Both the position numbers and the translations under genes were made by a program. DNA of 64,000 bases from Palaeococcus pacificus DY20341 (GTDB lineage Archaea; Methanobacteriota_B; Thermococci; Thermococcales; Thermococcaceae). The stretch covers positions 1 to 64,000 of the forward strand of contig NZ_CP006019.1 of the NCBI RefSeq assembly GCF_000725425.1, given 5' to 3'. Positions 26,152-34,735 of this stretch are shown here, piece by piece; positions within the stretch are counted from its first letter, which is position 1, and each line of letters begins with the position of its first letter. Below the pieces are notes generated by a model. The model saw only the letters and a list, made by a program, of their open reading frames with translations. It did no database searches and had not been told where the DNA came from.

Positions 26152-26730
26152 ATGAGAATTGCAATTCCTTATTTAATCTTTGAGGTGAAGGGAAAGGAGT
26201 ATATGATAGATGCTTACTTTTCAAAGAAGGTTGAGCGAATAGAAAGGGTAAGCGCCCTTATACGGCCCTTCGATAGGAGCCTCAGGAGGGAGTGCGAGGG
26301 CTCATTGGAGCCTTTAATTAAGGAAGAGGATTTGGAAGGTTTTTTGAAAGAGGTGTTTAGAGAGGTTTACGAACTTTCTGGTGAGAAGCTCAAGAGTCGT
26401 TTGAGCCACATGAGGCGGTGGAACATTTTTAGGCTTCTCGGGCTCCCTACGGGATATAAACGGCACTTAAAGGAGGAAGAAGAGCTTGCAAAGGAAAACA
26501 GAGAAGCCTTGCTGGCCCTTGCGATACTAAAAAATGTTTTAGGTATTAAAAGCCCTAAAGAGCTTGAAAATCTCCATATACTTGTCAGGGGCTACAGATA
26601 CTATGCAGTGGAAATTGGGGAGAGCATCTACAACGAGAAGGGCAAAGAGGACAAAATTTACGCTCAGCTTCTAAAAATTGATGAGAGCTTCAAAAAAGAA
26701 ATAGAGAGGATGGCTCACTTCTTTGAGTAG
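26152..26730 (+). CDS. Unrecognised 192-residue protein
   Basis: No known domain is recognised. The sequence is basic and helical in the middle (SRLSHMRRWNIFRLLGLPTGYKRHL) and acidic at the C-terminus, with a beta-rich start (AIPYLIFEVKGKEYMIDAYF). GGTGGGG precedes ATG 26152. It is divergent from hel308 and overlaps the end of the Dpp ATPase gene by 16 bases. It is probably a soluble Thermococcales-type protein. Confidence 0.7.
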   Translation: MRIAIPYLIFEVKGKEYMIDAYFSKKVERIERVSALIRPFDRSLRRECEGSLEPLIKEEDLEGFLKEVFREVYELSGEKLKSRLSHMRRWNIFRLLGLPTGYKRHLKEEEELAKENREALLALAILKNVLGIKSPKELENLHILVRGYRYYAVEIGESIYNEKGKEDKIYAQLLKIDESFKKEIERMAHFFE

Positions 26731-27695
26731 AGCCAGCAGGCTACATAGTGGTCTTTTTCCGCTTCTACTAATGGGGGTTCTTCTTTTCTGCAGATTTCCT
26801 TTGCAAATGGGCATCTTGGGTTGAAGCGGCATCCCTTTGGTGGATTAATTGGGCTTGGCGGTTCTCCTTCGATCTTTTGCCTCTTAGCTTTAAGCTCTGC
26901 CGCAAGCTCGGGGTCTGGGACAGGTATTGCCGAGAGGAGGAGTTGGGTGTATGGGTGAAGTGGGTTTTCGAAGATTTCATCGGATGGTCCAATCTCTACG
27001 AGCTTTCCTAGGTACATAACTCCCATTCTGTGGCTCATATATTTGACAACTCCCAAATCGTGGGATATGAAGAGGTATGTAAATCCAAAGTCCTTCTGAA
27101 GGTCTTTTAACGTGTTGAGAATGTTGGCTTGGACTGAAACATCTAGAGCGGATGTTGGCTCATCCAAAACTATGAACTCCGGCTTCATTGCTAAGAGCCT
27201 TGCTAGAGCTATTCTCTGTCTCTGTCCACCGCTGAACTCGTGGGGATAACGGTAAAGGTGCATCTCGTTTAATCCAACACTCTCTAAGAGCTTTATTACG
27301 AATTCTTCGGGGTCGTCTATATGGATTTTGTGGAATCTAACGGGCTCCATTATAACTTCAAACACAGTTTGTCTGGGATTTAAGGAGGAGTAGGGATCCT
27401 GGAACATGATTTGTGCTTTTCTTCTAAACCACTTCATTCCCTCCTTATCCAGCTCCATGATGTTCTTGCCTTCAAAGATTATCTCTCCATCTGTTGGCTC
27501 AATTAGTCTCAATATTGTCCTTCCCGTGGTGGTTTTTCCACAGCCACTCTCTCCTACAAGTCCAAATGTCTCTCCTTTGCGTATATCAAAGCTTATGTCA
27601 TCAACAGCTTTGACGTATCCCTTCGTGAAAAACAATCCTTTAACTGGGAAGTATTTCTTTAGATGTCTAACTTGAAGTATCGGCTCCAATTTCAT
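26715..27695 (-). CDS. dppF: Peptide ABC transporter ATPase, OppF/DppF type
   Basis: The 326-residue nucleotide-binding subunit carries Walker A GESGCGKTT, the signature FSGGQRQR, Walker B FIVLDEPTSALD and the oligopeptide-family C-terminal Cys motif (CRFNPRCPFAKEIC) that binds an Fe-S cluster in related proteins. The start at ATG 27695 follows the dppD stop by four bases. It is the last gene of a five-gene importer operon and pairs with DppD. Confidence 0.93.
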   Translation of the reverse strand: MKLEPILQVRHLKKYFPVKGLFFTKGYVKAVDDISFDIRKGETFGLVGESGCGKTTTGRTILRLIEPTDGEIIFEGKNIMELDKEGMKWFRRKAQIMFQDPYSSLNPRQTVFEVIMEPVRFHKIHIDDPEEFVIKLLESVGLNEMHLYRYPHEFSGGQRQRIALARLLAMKPEFIVLDEPTSALDVSVQANILNTLKDLQKDFGFTYLFISHDLGVVKYMSHRMGVMYLGKLVEIGPSDEIFENPLHPYTQLLLSAIPVPDPELAAELKAKRQKIEGEPPSPINPPKGCRFNPRCPFAKEICRKEEPPLVEAEKDHYVACWLYSKK

Positions 27696-27699
27696 CACC

Positions 27700-28677
27700 T
27701 CAATACAAGTGGCAGGCCACGAAGTGTCCGTCTTCAACCTCTTTCAATTCGGGCACCTTTTGCTTGCAAATTTCCTTTGCAAATGGGCACCTTGGATGGA
27801 ACCTACATCCTCCTGGCGGCTTGATGAGGTTGGGTACTGTTCCGGGAATAGCTTCTAAACGCTCGATTTTTGTCATTGGGTTTGGAACTGCTCTAAGTAG
27901 ACCTTGGGTGTATGGGTGGAGTGGGTTCTTGAATATCTGCTTAGCAGTTCCAATCTCCGCTATTTTACCCGCGTACATTACCGCAATTCTATCCGCCATT
28001 TCAGCAACTACACCCATATTGTGGGTGATTAAGATAACAGTGGTGTTGTATTCTCTCTTGAGTTTGTTCATCAACTCTAAAATTTGAGCTTGAACCGTAA
28101 CATCTAATGCAGTTGTTGGCTCGTCCGCTATGAGTATCTTAGGATTATTGGTTAGGCCAGTTCCAATAACAACTCTCTGCTTCATTCCACCGCTCATTTC
28201 GTGTGGGTAATTCTTAATTCTGCTTTCTGGATCGGGAATTAAAACTCTCTTTAATATGTCTAAAGCCTTCTTAAATCCGTCCTTCCAGTCTTTAACGGTA
28301 TTGTGGACCACCATTGCTTCCGCTATTTGGTATCCAACGTTGTAGAGAGGATCTAAAGATGCGTGTGGGTCTTGGAAAATGTAGGCTATGTCCTTCCCCC
28401 TAATCTCCCTTATCTCTTCTTCATTTAATTTTAGCAAATCAATTGGGCCGTTGTCTGAGTGGTATATTACGCTACCCTTTACTATCCTTCCGGGGCTCTC
28501 GATTAGTTGGGTTAATGCCCTTGATGTAACGCTTTTTCCACACCCCGTTTCTCCAACGAGGGCAAAAGTTTCTCCCTTATAAACATCGAAAGAGACGCTT
28601 TCAATGGCTTTAACTACTCCAGCATAGGTGTAAAAGTGAACCGTTAAATCCCTAACCTCTAAAATAGGCTCAGGCAT
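27700..28677 (-). CDS. dppD: Peptide ABC transporter ATPase, OppD/DppD type
   Basis: The 325-residue ATPase has Walker A GETGCGKS, signature MSGGMKQR, Walker B ILIADEPTTALD and the C-terminal motif CRFHPRCPFAKEIC. ATG 28677 overlaps the end of dppC by eight bases, with GGTGAGAG as ribosome site. It forms a heterodimer with the DppF product to power peptide or oligosaccharide uptake. Confidence 0.93.
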   Translation of the reverse strand: MPEPILEVRDLTVHFYTYAGVVKAIESVSFDVYKGETFALVGETGCGKSVTSRALTQLIESPGRIVKGSVIYHSDNGPIDLLKLNEEEIREIRGKDIAYIFQDPHASLDPLYNVGYQIAEAMVVHNTVKDWKDGFKKALDILKRVLIPDPESRIKNYPHEMSGGMKQRVVIGTGLTNNPKILIADEPTTALDVTVQAQILELMNKLKREYNTTVILITHNMGVVAEMADRIAVMYAGKIAEIGTAKQIFKNPLHPYTQGLLRAVPNPMTKIERLEAIPGTVPNLIKPPGGCRFHPRCPFAKEICKQKVPELKEVEDGHFVACHLY

Positions 28678-29827
28678 TGCTCTCACCTTCCTTTTCTTCC
28701 ATTTGCTTCGTCTTCTTAACTTTGAATTCTATGCTCCTTCTCGTCTTTGGATCGAGAATGTCCCTCAGCGTGTCACCCAATAGGTTCCAGCCCAATGCAA
28801 CGAGCGTAACCATGAATCCTGGGTATACGATCAACCACCATGCTTTTGGGAAGAACTGCGCACCATCGTAAACTATTCTACCCCAGTCTGCTATTGGTGG
28901 AGTAGCACCTAGTCCAAGGAAGCTCAATCCAGCTTCCATCAAAACGACACCACCGAAGTCTAAGGTGATGTAAACCAATATTGGGCCTATGATGTTGGGT
29001 AGGATGTGCTTGAACATTATCGTCCAAGAGCTTAGACCTATAGCCCTGGCAGCTTCAACATAGAGATTTTCCTTTTCCGTTAGGGTTGAACCTCTGGTTA
29101 TTCTTGCGTAAGCGGGCCACCAAACTATAATCATCGCTAAAATTACCGATAACAATCTTCCGAGGTTTCCAGCTTCTCTAACATCTAATGCAAACAGCCA
29201 AAGAACAAAGCCTTGAAGGTGAGCGTGACTTGAGATGAACGCTTGCAATCTCTCGGGCAAAACTGCGGAGAGTGCAATTGCTAATATCAATGCGGGGAAT
29301 GCCAAGAACATGTCTGTAATACGCATTACGAGCTCATCGACTTTTCCTCCATAGTAGCCTGCTGTTAATCCTAAGATGATTCCCAAAGGCACACCCAAAA
29401 CAATGACTATTATTGAGATTACAAATGATGTTCTAGCTCCGGCCAATAGGAGGCTTAGTAAGTCTCTTCCATAGTGGTCAGCACCTAGAGAGAATGTCAT
29501 TGATGTTCCCTGTTGTGGGAGGTAAATTTGGGTTCCTGGTGATGCTAAATAGGCGGTTCCATTTTCGAATAGTGGGAAGTAGTTGTATGGCCATGGAGCT
29601 AACCTTGGACCAAATACGCCTAAGAAGATGAATATCAATACCAAAGCTAATCCTATGAGTCCTGGAGGAGAGCGGTTTAAGGCATAGAGCATTAAGCGCC
29701 ACTCTTCCATTTTGGACTTGTTTTTCTTCTTCCAGTCTTTTTTAAACAAGTTGATAAATGAGCCTAAACAACTAACCACTGCATCTGCAAGCCTATCTAA
29801 AATTCCTTTCCTATACTCATCTTGCAT
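28670..29827 (-). CDS. dppC: Peptide ABC transporter permease, DppC type
   Basis: The 385-residue permease contains the BPD_transp_1 EAA loop (EAARAIGLSSWTIMFKHILPN) and six or more membrane helices. It is longer than bacterial DppC by about 80 residues: a charged N-terminal tail (KKDWKKKNKSKMEEW) and an extracellular loop of about 50 residues after TM1. GGGGGG precedes ATG 29827. It sits between dppB and dppD in the operon. Confidence 0.92.
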   Translation of the reverse strand: MQDEYRKGILDRLADAVVSCLGSFINLFKKDWKKKNKSKMEEWRLMLYALNRSPPGLIGLALVLIFIFLGVFGPRLAPWPYNYFPLFENGTAYLASPGTQIYLPQQGTSMTFSLGADHYGRDLLSLLLAGARTSFVISIIVIVLGVPLGIILGLTAGYYGGKVDELVMRITDMFLAFPALILAIALSAVLPERLQAFISSHAHLQGFVLWLFALDVREAGNLGRLLSVILAMIIVWWPAYARITRGSTLTEKENLYVEAARAIGLSSWTIMFKHILPNIIGPILVYITLDFGGVVLMEAGLSFLGLGATPPIADWGRIVYDGAQFFPKAWWLIVYPGFMVTLVALGWNLLGDTLRDILDPKTRRSIEFKVKKTKQMEEKEGESNA

Positions 29828-29838
29828 TTTAAACCCCC

Positions 29839-30840
29839 CTAGTACCTCACTCTTGGATCAATCACTGCATAGAGGATATCTACGATAAGATTAGCAGTAA
29901 CATAGACCAATGCGAATATGAATGTCACCGCTATAACTGCTGGGAAGTCGAGGTTTTGAATTGCTTGAATGGCATAACGTCCCATTCCTGGAATTCCAAA
30001 GACTGTCTCGGTAATTGGTGCACCGGCTAATAGACCGCCGAATTGTAAACCTAATACCGTGATAATTGGAACCAGTGCGTTTTTCAAAGCGTGTCTGTAA
30101 ACTCTAAGCTTTGGAACACCTTTAGCTTTTAGGAAACCTATGTAATCACTGCTTAAGGCCTCTAGGAAGGAGTTCCTCACGAACCTCGCCACGACACCTG
30201 AGCCGAGGAATCCTAAAACGAAGCCTGGGAGCCAAAATCTTCCGATGTGTTGCTTAAATAGTGTGAACTCTCCCGTTAGCAGAGCATCTATTAAGGGGAT
30301 GTGGGTTATTTGAGTAGACGGAGCTGGAGGAACACCGGCTAAATTTATAACTCTAAACTTGACAAAGAATATGAATATCAATATATATCCGAGCCAAAAT
30401 ACCGGCGTGGACACTCCAAGCAGAGCGAATATTCTAACAACAGTATCAATCCACGTATTTCTCTTAAGGGCGGAGAGTATTCCCAATGGAATTCCAATTA
30501 TCAGCACAAAGAAAAACGCCACCAGAGCCAGCTCAAACGTTATTGGAAAACGCCGGCCAACATCGTCCATGACTGGATTTGAAGTCCTTGGGTCAATTAT
30601 CTCATTCTTTGCAAGCCCTGAAACTAGGAACCAATACTGGTCATACCATGGATCATTGAGATGGTATTGCTCCTTTATTCTTTCTATTGCCTCTGGGGAT
30701 GCTTTTTCTCCTCCTGCCCAAGCTCTTGCTGGGTCTGCTGGAATTACATAGGCAATTACGAAAACTATAAGGGTAACTCCGATCAGAGTGGGCAAAAATG
30801 TCAGAATTCTTCTAATTAAAAACTTCTTCAATTCTGCCAA
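29839..30840 (-). CDS. dppB: Peptide ABC transporter permease, DppB type
   Basis: The 333-residue protein has the DppB N-terminal helix (FLIRRILTFLPTLIGVTLIVF), ITFELALVAF and the EAA loop (FLKAKGVPKLRVYRHALKNAL). The start is TTG at 30840, with GGGGGG five bases before it; no in-frame ATG lies near. It heads the permease part, about 140 bp downstream of the binding-protein gene, with T-rich DNA between. Confidence 0.92.
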   Translation of the reverse strand: MAELKKFLIRRILTFLPTLIGVTLIVFVIAYVIPADPARAWAGGEKASPEAIERIKEQYHLNDPWYDQYWFLVSGLAKNEIIDPRTSNPVMDDVGRRFPITFELALVAFFFVLIIGIPLGILSALKRNTWIDTVVRIFALLGVSTPVFWLGYILIFIFFVKFRVINLAGVPPAPSTQITHIPLIDALLTGEFTLFKQHIGRFWLPGFVLGFLGSGVVARFVRNSFLEALSSDYIGFLKAKGVPKLRVYRHALKNALVPIITVLGLQFGGLLAGAPITETVFGIPGMGRYAIQAIQNLDFPAVIAVTFIFALVYVTANLIVDILYAVIDPRVRY

Positions 30841-30976
30841 TTTTATCCCCCCGCTGATAATGATATTTCATGCATATAAAAATTTTATCATCAATGTACT
30901 CAAAGATACCTCCAAAGTACTAAACATAATTACAAAGAATTGGGCGCAATACAAAAGAAAAGAAGAGAAAAAGTTT

Positions 30977-33118
30977 TCAAGGCTTGTAGCCGTACTCCTT
31001 CTCCCAGAGGTCTTTGTTCCAGTAGTATGGGTTCAATTCAAGGACGATGTAGCTGTTCTCTTCGTATTCTTTAACATAGTATGGACCAGTACCGACTGGA
31101 TACTTGTGGACTAATTGGTGTGTTGGGTCTTCTTCTCCCTCTTGGACGTAGGGCTCCCAGGCGCTTGGGTTCTTACCGTTGTTTGAAGCCTTTAGTGCTT
31201 CCTCATACTTGTCTCCGAGGAGGTACTCCATTGGAAGCACTGAGAGGAATGGATCAGCCACAACACCGAGGATTGGAGCATATGGAGCTGGCATGACGAG
31301 CTTATAGACTCCTGCAGTCTCTCCGCTGTAGCCGAAGAGGTTGAGCAAGTCTTGCATTGATTTGACTTCAATGCTCTTTCCATCGTATTCAGCTACTATC
31401 TTTCCACTCTTCAATACGTCCTCAAACTCTTGCTCTGTTAGGGCTTGTGAGTTTTCAACATCCATGAACTCGGCTACCATCCATGAGACGCTGTGTCCCA
31501 ATCTTTGGACACGCCAGAATGTGAAGGCAACATCTGTTGCATCGATTGGGTATGTCTTGTCGTTCCATGGGTCATAAGCCTTAACGCCGCCTCTAATGAC
31601 GAAATACCACTCAGTTCCGTCCTCGTTGTGTGCCCAAGCAACAGCTAAGTCTGGTATTACTTTTTCGGTCTCCTCCTTCCAGTAAGTAACTAGTGTGTCG
31701 CCAATCTCATGCCAGATTTCCCATCCGAATGTCTCATAGGTCATTGCTGGGTCAAAGCTCTCTGGCCATCCAATTGTGCCTATAACATAGGTGTTTGGAT
31801 CGTTCTTGTAGTCCTTAATACCAATGTCCACTGTTGGTGCATTTGGATCTTCCCAGATGAGATCATACCTCTCAGCAAATGTTGGGTGGTAGTAGCGTCC
31901 CTTAACCCAGTCCCAGTAGACACGCATTTGCTTGTTTTGTCCAATAATGACCTCTGGAACGTACTTGTTGCCCTTGATGTAGAGGGCCTTGAAGAGCTCA
32001 GTTCTTACTTCTGGAGAGGTTTCTCTTCTAACTGCGACAACTAAGGCATCGACATTTGTGTCTCTGAAGAATGCTGGGTTGATAGCACCAAAGCCTTGGC
32101 CAGCTTCCATTAACTCTTGAATTGATGGGGTGTTCTCTTCGTCAACAACATAGCTTATAGCTATGACTTTCTTTCCGCTTGGCAAGCTAACGCTTGCGCC
32201 ACTTCCCTTTGAACCAACGACGATAACACTTGCATCGGTCTCAATGACTTCAGCTTCACTCATCATTGAGCTTATGTCATCAGCGGTTGCATCTACCTTA
32301 ACGTTGAGCTCCTTAAACTTGGTTGCTCCATAGAGGAATGGACCTGCCCAGTTGTCTGAGTCTAAATAGTCTGGCACCCAACCAACAACATAAACATCGA
32401 AGTCACCCTTGCTAACCTTTCCTAAGTAAACTGGCCACTCATAGCTTGATACTGTAACTTGGAATCCGAGTTGGCTCCAGACGTTTTGCAAGAATGTCAT
32501 GATCTTCTCACGAGCTGAGTTTCCAGCGTTATAAATGAGCTCAATCTTGTATTGTGTTGGGTCTATTCCGGCTTCTTGGAGCATTTGCTTGGCTTTATCT
32601 AAGTTATAGGTGTACTTCTCAATTCCGAATTCTGTGTAGCCTGGCCATGGCTTTGGAATTGGACCCCAGTTCCTCTCCATATTGCCGGAATATACAGTTT
32701 GGATGATTTGATCGTAGGGGATAGCGTAGGCTAGGGCTTCCCTAACTTTTGGGTTATTGAAAGGCTCTCTTTGGGTGTTGAATACGATAAATGTCAAAAT
32801 TGGTTGCAATATGTCAGTTTTAACTACTGAGTTGTATCCTTGGAATTCTAATCCTTTAACATCATTAATTCTCTCGGGTGGAATTGCAACGTTATCAACT
32901 GTTCCTGTTTGGAACAAGTTGATTCTTGCAATGGCATCATCGTTGATTACATACAAAACCTGCTTGTGGATTGCTTTTTGAGCGGTGGTCTCTGTTTGAG
33001 TTGTTTCGCTTGGTGTTGAAGTTGTTGTAGTTTGACCTCCTCCACCTATACATCCACTTGCAACAACTGCAAAGGCCATAAGGCCTATTAACAATATAGC
33101 CAGCATTGGTTTTTTCAT
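30977..33118 (-). CDS. dppA: Family-5 substrate-binding lipoprotein, apparently circularly permuted
   Basis: The 713-residue protein has a lipoprotein signal with lipobox VASGC (Cys23) and a Thr-rich linker to about 46. Compared with E. coli DppA the order of the SBP_bac_5 fold is switched. Residues about 50-430 match the C-terminal half of DppA (FNTQREPFNNPKVREALAYA, SYEWPVYLGKVSKGDFDVYV). Residues about 440-713 match the N-terminal half (GTIGWPESFDPAMTYETFG, VIPDLAVAWAHNEDGTEWYF, YPVGTGPYYVKEYEENS). GGAGGGG before ATG 33118 sets the start. It is the first gene of the dpp operon and should capture peptides or oligosaccharides outside the cell. About 105 residues before residue 400 show no clear match. 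Confidence 0.88.
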   Translation of the reverse strand: MKKPMLAILLIGLMAFAVVASGCIGGGGQTTTTSTPSETTQTETTAQKAIHKQVLYVINDDAIARINLFQTGTVDNVAIPPERINDVKGLEFQGYNSVVKTDILQPILTFIVFNTQREPFNNPKVREALAYAIPYDQIIQTVYSGNMERNWGPIPKPWPGYTEFGIEKYTYNLDKAKQMLQEAGIDPTQYKIELIYNAGNSAREKIMTFLQNVWSQLGFQVTVSSYEWPVYLGKVSKGDFDVYVVGWVPDYLDSDNWAGPFLYGATKFKELNVKVDATADDISSMMSEAEVIETDASVIVVGSKGSGASVSLPSGKKVIAISYVVDEENTPSIQELMEAGQGFGAINPAFFRDTNVDALVVAVRRETSPEVRTELFKALYIKGNKYVPEVIIGQNKQMRVYWDWVKGRYYHPTFAERYDLIWEDPNAPTVDIGIKDYKNDPNTYVIGTIGWPESFDPAMTYETFGWEIWHEIGDTLVTYWKEETEKVIPDLAVAWAHNEDGTEWYFVIRGGVKAYDPWNDKTYPIDATDVAFTFWRVQRLGHSVSWMVAEFMDVENSQALTEQEFEDVLKSGKIVAEYDGKSIEVKSMQDLLNLFGYSGETAGVYKLVMPAPYAPILGVVADPFLSVLPMEYLLGDKYEEALKASNNGKNPSAWEPYVQEGEEDPTHQLVHKYPVGTGPYYVKEYEENSYIVLELNPYYWNKDLWEKEYGYKP

Positions 33119-33459
33119 TGACACCCCTCCATTAAATTGGGCATCTATTTTTATATGGGGGTTTGGTAATAAAACTTTCGATTCTTTTATGCATTGCATC
33201 ACAAAAACAAGGTTTAAATGTTGGATTTTTTGACTCATGTTATATTTTCGTTGAAATCTGTGACATTATATGAATTCATTAAAAATGGTTAATATGCATT
33301 GAACTGCTTTAGCATTCTTTAATGAACATATTGTGATATTAAAGTTGCTTATTGTTGAAATGGGATGTTAGGAGCTCATTAAAATGCTACTTGAAATTAC
33401 GAAAACCTTAAATTGTAAAAAAGATGAGAGATATTTGACAACCAAATTTGGTGGTGTAA
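33119..33459. other. Intergene between dppA and the RAM-domain gene
   Basis: No gene is seen. A GTTTTATTACC TATA-like element for dppA lies at about 33164-33174 on the minus strand. Three related blocks with TTCATTAAA or TCATTAAAA occur at 33274-33288, 33313-33327 (inverted) and 33374-33387. They might be regulator sites. Confidence 0.4.
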
Positions 33460-33702
33460 ATGGTTAGAGCGTATGTTTTGTTGACGGTAGAGATTGGAAA
33501 AGTTGAAAAAGTCCTTGAAGAGGTCAATGCAATACCAGGCGTAATAAAAGCTGATGCAGTGACAGGCCCTTATGATGCAATAGTTCACATTGAGGCCGCA
33601 GATTTGGGAGAACTGACCAGAAAAATCCTGCATGACATACACAACATCGACGGCGTTATAGACACAACAACAGCAATAGTGGTAGAATTGGAAGAGGAGT
33701 GA
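33460..33702 (+). CDS. Stand-alone RAM (Lrp/AsnC effector) domain protein
   Basis: The 80-residue protein is only the ligand-binding domain of Lrp-type regulators (MVRAYVLLTVEIGKVEKVLE...GPYDAIVHIEA...VIDTTTAIVVELEEE), with no DNA-binding domain. Such SraM-type proteins form ring or dimer assemblies, can bind amino acids and may modulate full-length Lrp proteins. GGTGGTG precedes ATG 33460. Its stop is one base from the end of the convergent SRP19 gene. Confidence 0.88.
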   Translation: MVRAYVLLTVEIGKVEKVLEEVNAIPGVIKADAVTGPYDAIVHIEAADLGELTRKILHDIHNIDGVIDTTTAIVVELEEE

Positions 33703-34011
33703 TTACCTTCTCTTCTTGGGTTTTCTAAATTCCTTAATCTTTTCGGCTATTAGTCTTAATGTCTCTGATTTTCCATATCTGCTCTCGACTTTTATCATTC
33801 CTCTTATCTTAAACTCCTCATCAAGGCCTGAAAGTCTGGGGTTTAGCTTATTTTCGTCAATCTCGATTATCTTAGCGTCAATGTATCTGATAGCATCCAC
33901 GATTTCTTTGAGTTTTGGAGTGCTAACAGCTGAAGTTTTTGAAACTTGCCTGCCATACTTTTTTGATAACCTAGCATCAATCTCATTTGGCCAAATCACA
34001 AACTTCTTCAT
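33703..34011 (-). CDS. srp19: Signal recognition particle 19 kDa protein SRP19
   Basis: SRP19 binds the tips of helices 6 and 8 of 7S RNA and prepares it for SRP54. The 102-residue protein starts MKKFVIWPNEIDARLSKKYG and has the family RRxS-like stretch GRQVSKTSAVSTP, with a basic tail FRKPKKRR. GGTGGGAG precedes ATG 34011. It is divergent from the DUF257-like gene. Confidence 0.92.
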   Translation of the reverse strand: MKKFVIWPNEIDARLSKKYGRQVSKTSAVSTPKLKEIVDAIRYIDAKIIEIDENKLNPRLSGLDEEFKIRGMIKVESRYGKSETLRLIAEKIKEFRKPKKRR

Positions 34012-34105
34012 ACTCCCACCAAATAGAAGTCGAAGGCAAAAATAAAAAGGCTTTGGTTTCAAAAGGTTTAAGTGTGCATGTATGCTAAAAATTATAGGTG
34101 AGATC

Positions 34106-34723
34106 ATGGTCCCTATTAGAGAGCTGTTTCAAAAGGATGTTCAAATGGGTGATGTATTGCTTATTGAATATCCAAGTAACTATCCTATAGAGGATTTAGT
34201 TTGGGGAGAGATTATCCCCGAAATTGCGGAGAGTAGTTTAGTTCTGATTGATGACTTTTTTGGAGTAGGGGACCTAATGTTTAGAAATTATGTGAGGAAA
34301 TTATCTCCTTCTGAGTACAAACGCTTCTTTAAAATAGTCAAAAAAATAAAAGTTGTAAAGATCGGGCCTGGAAGGGCAAGCTATGGGGAGATTATAAACG
34401 AGATACCGGTGAGTTATGATACTCATGACTTCCTGAACAATTATTACATGTCCATAAATAAAGTGGCTAAGACTCAAACAAAGCCCCTATACTTTATTAG
34501 CATTGGAATTTCGGAGTATTTGTACTTTGGGAAAGAGAAAGCCCTCCAAACCCTTTTAATAACGAGGAGCTACCTGCCAATTGAAGATTGGGCATCTATT
34601 TATTTAATAAACAAAGATATGCTAGGTAAAGAAGCTGTGGCCCTTTTAGAGGAACTCGCTTCTTGGGTTGTGGATATATCGGGTGAAGAGGAGTTTAAAG
34701 TCAACTTAAAGAAAAAGATTTAA
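34106..34723 (+). CDS. DUF257-like protein (RecA/KaiC-like fold suspected)
   Basis: The 205-residue protein looks like the Thermococcales DUF257 group: GDVLLIEYPSNYPIEDLVWGE, then SSLVLIDDFFGVGDLMFRNY. A Walker-B-like LVLIDDFF is present, but no Walker A is seen. AGGTGAG at 34096-34102 supports ATG 34106. It lies 12 bases upstream of trmI and is probably co-transcribed. The function is unknown. Confidence 0.7.
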   Translation: MVPIRELFQKDVQMGDVLLIEYPSNYPIEDLVWGEIIPEIAESSLVLIDDFFGVGDLMFRNYVRKLSPSEYKRFFKIVKKIKVVKIGPGRASYGEIINEIPVSYDTHDFLNNYYMSINKVAKTQTKPLYFISIGISEYLYFGKEKALQTLLITRSYLPIEDWASIYLINKDMLGKEAVALLEELASWVVDISGEEEFKVNLKKKI

Positions 34724-34735
34724 TCGGTGATGTTG

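Noticed and set aside
27406-27675. Open frames antisense to the Dpp ATPase and permease genes
   Set aside because: They lie opposite highly conserved ABC motifs and show no family features.
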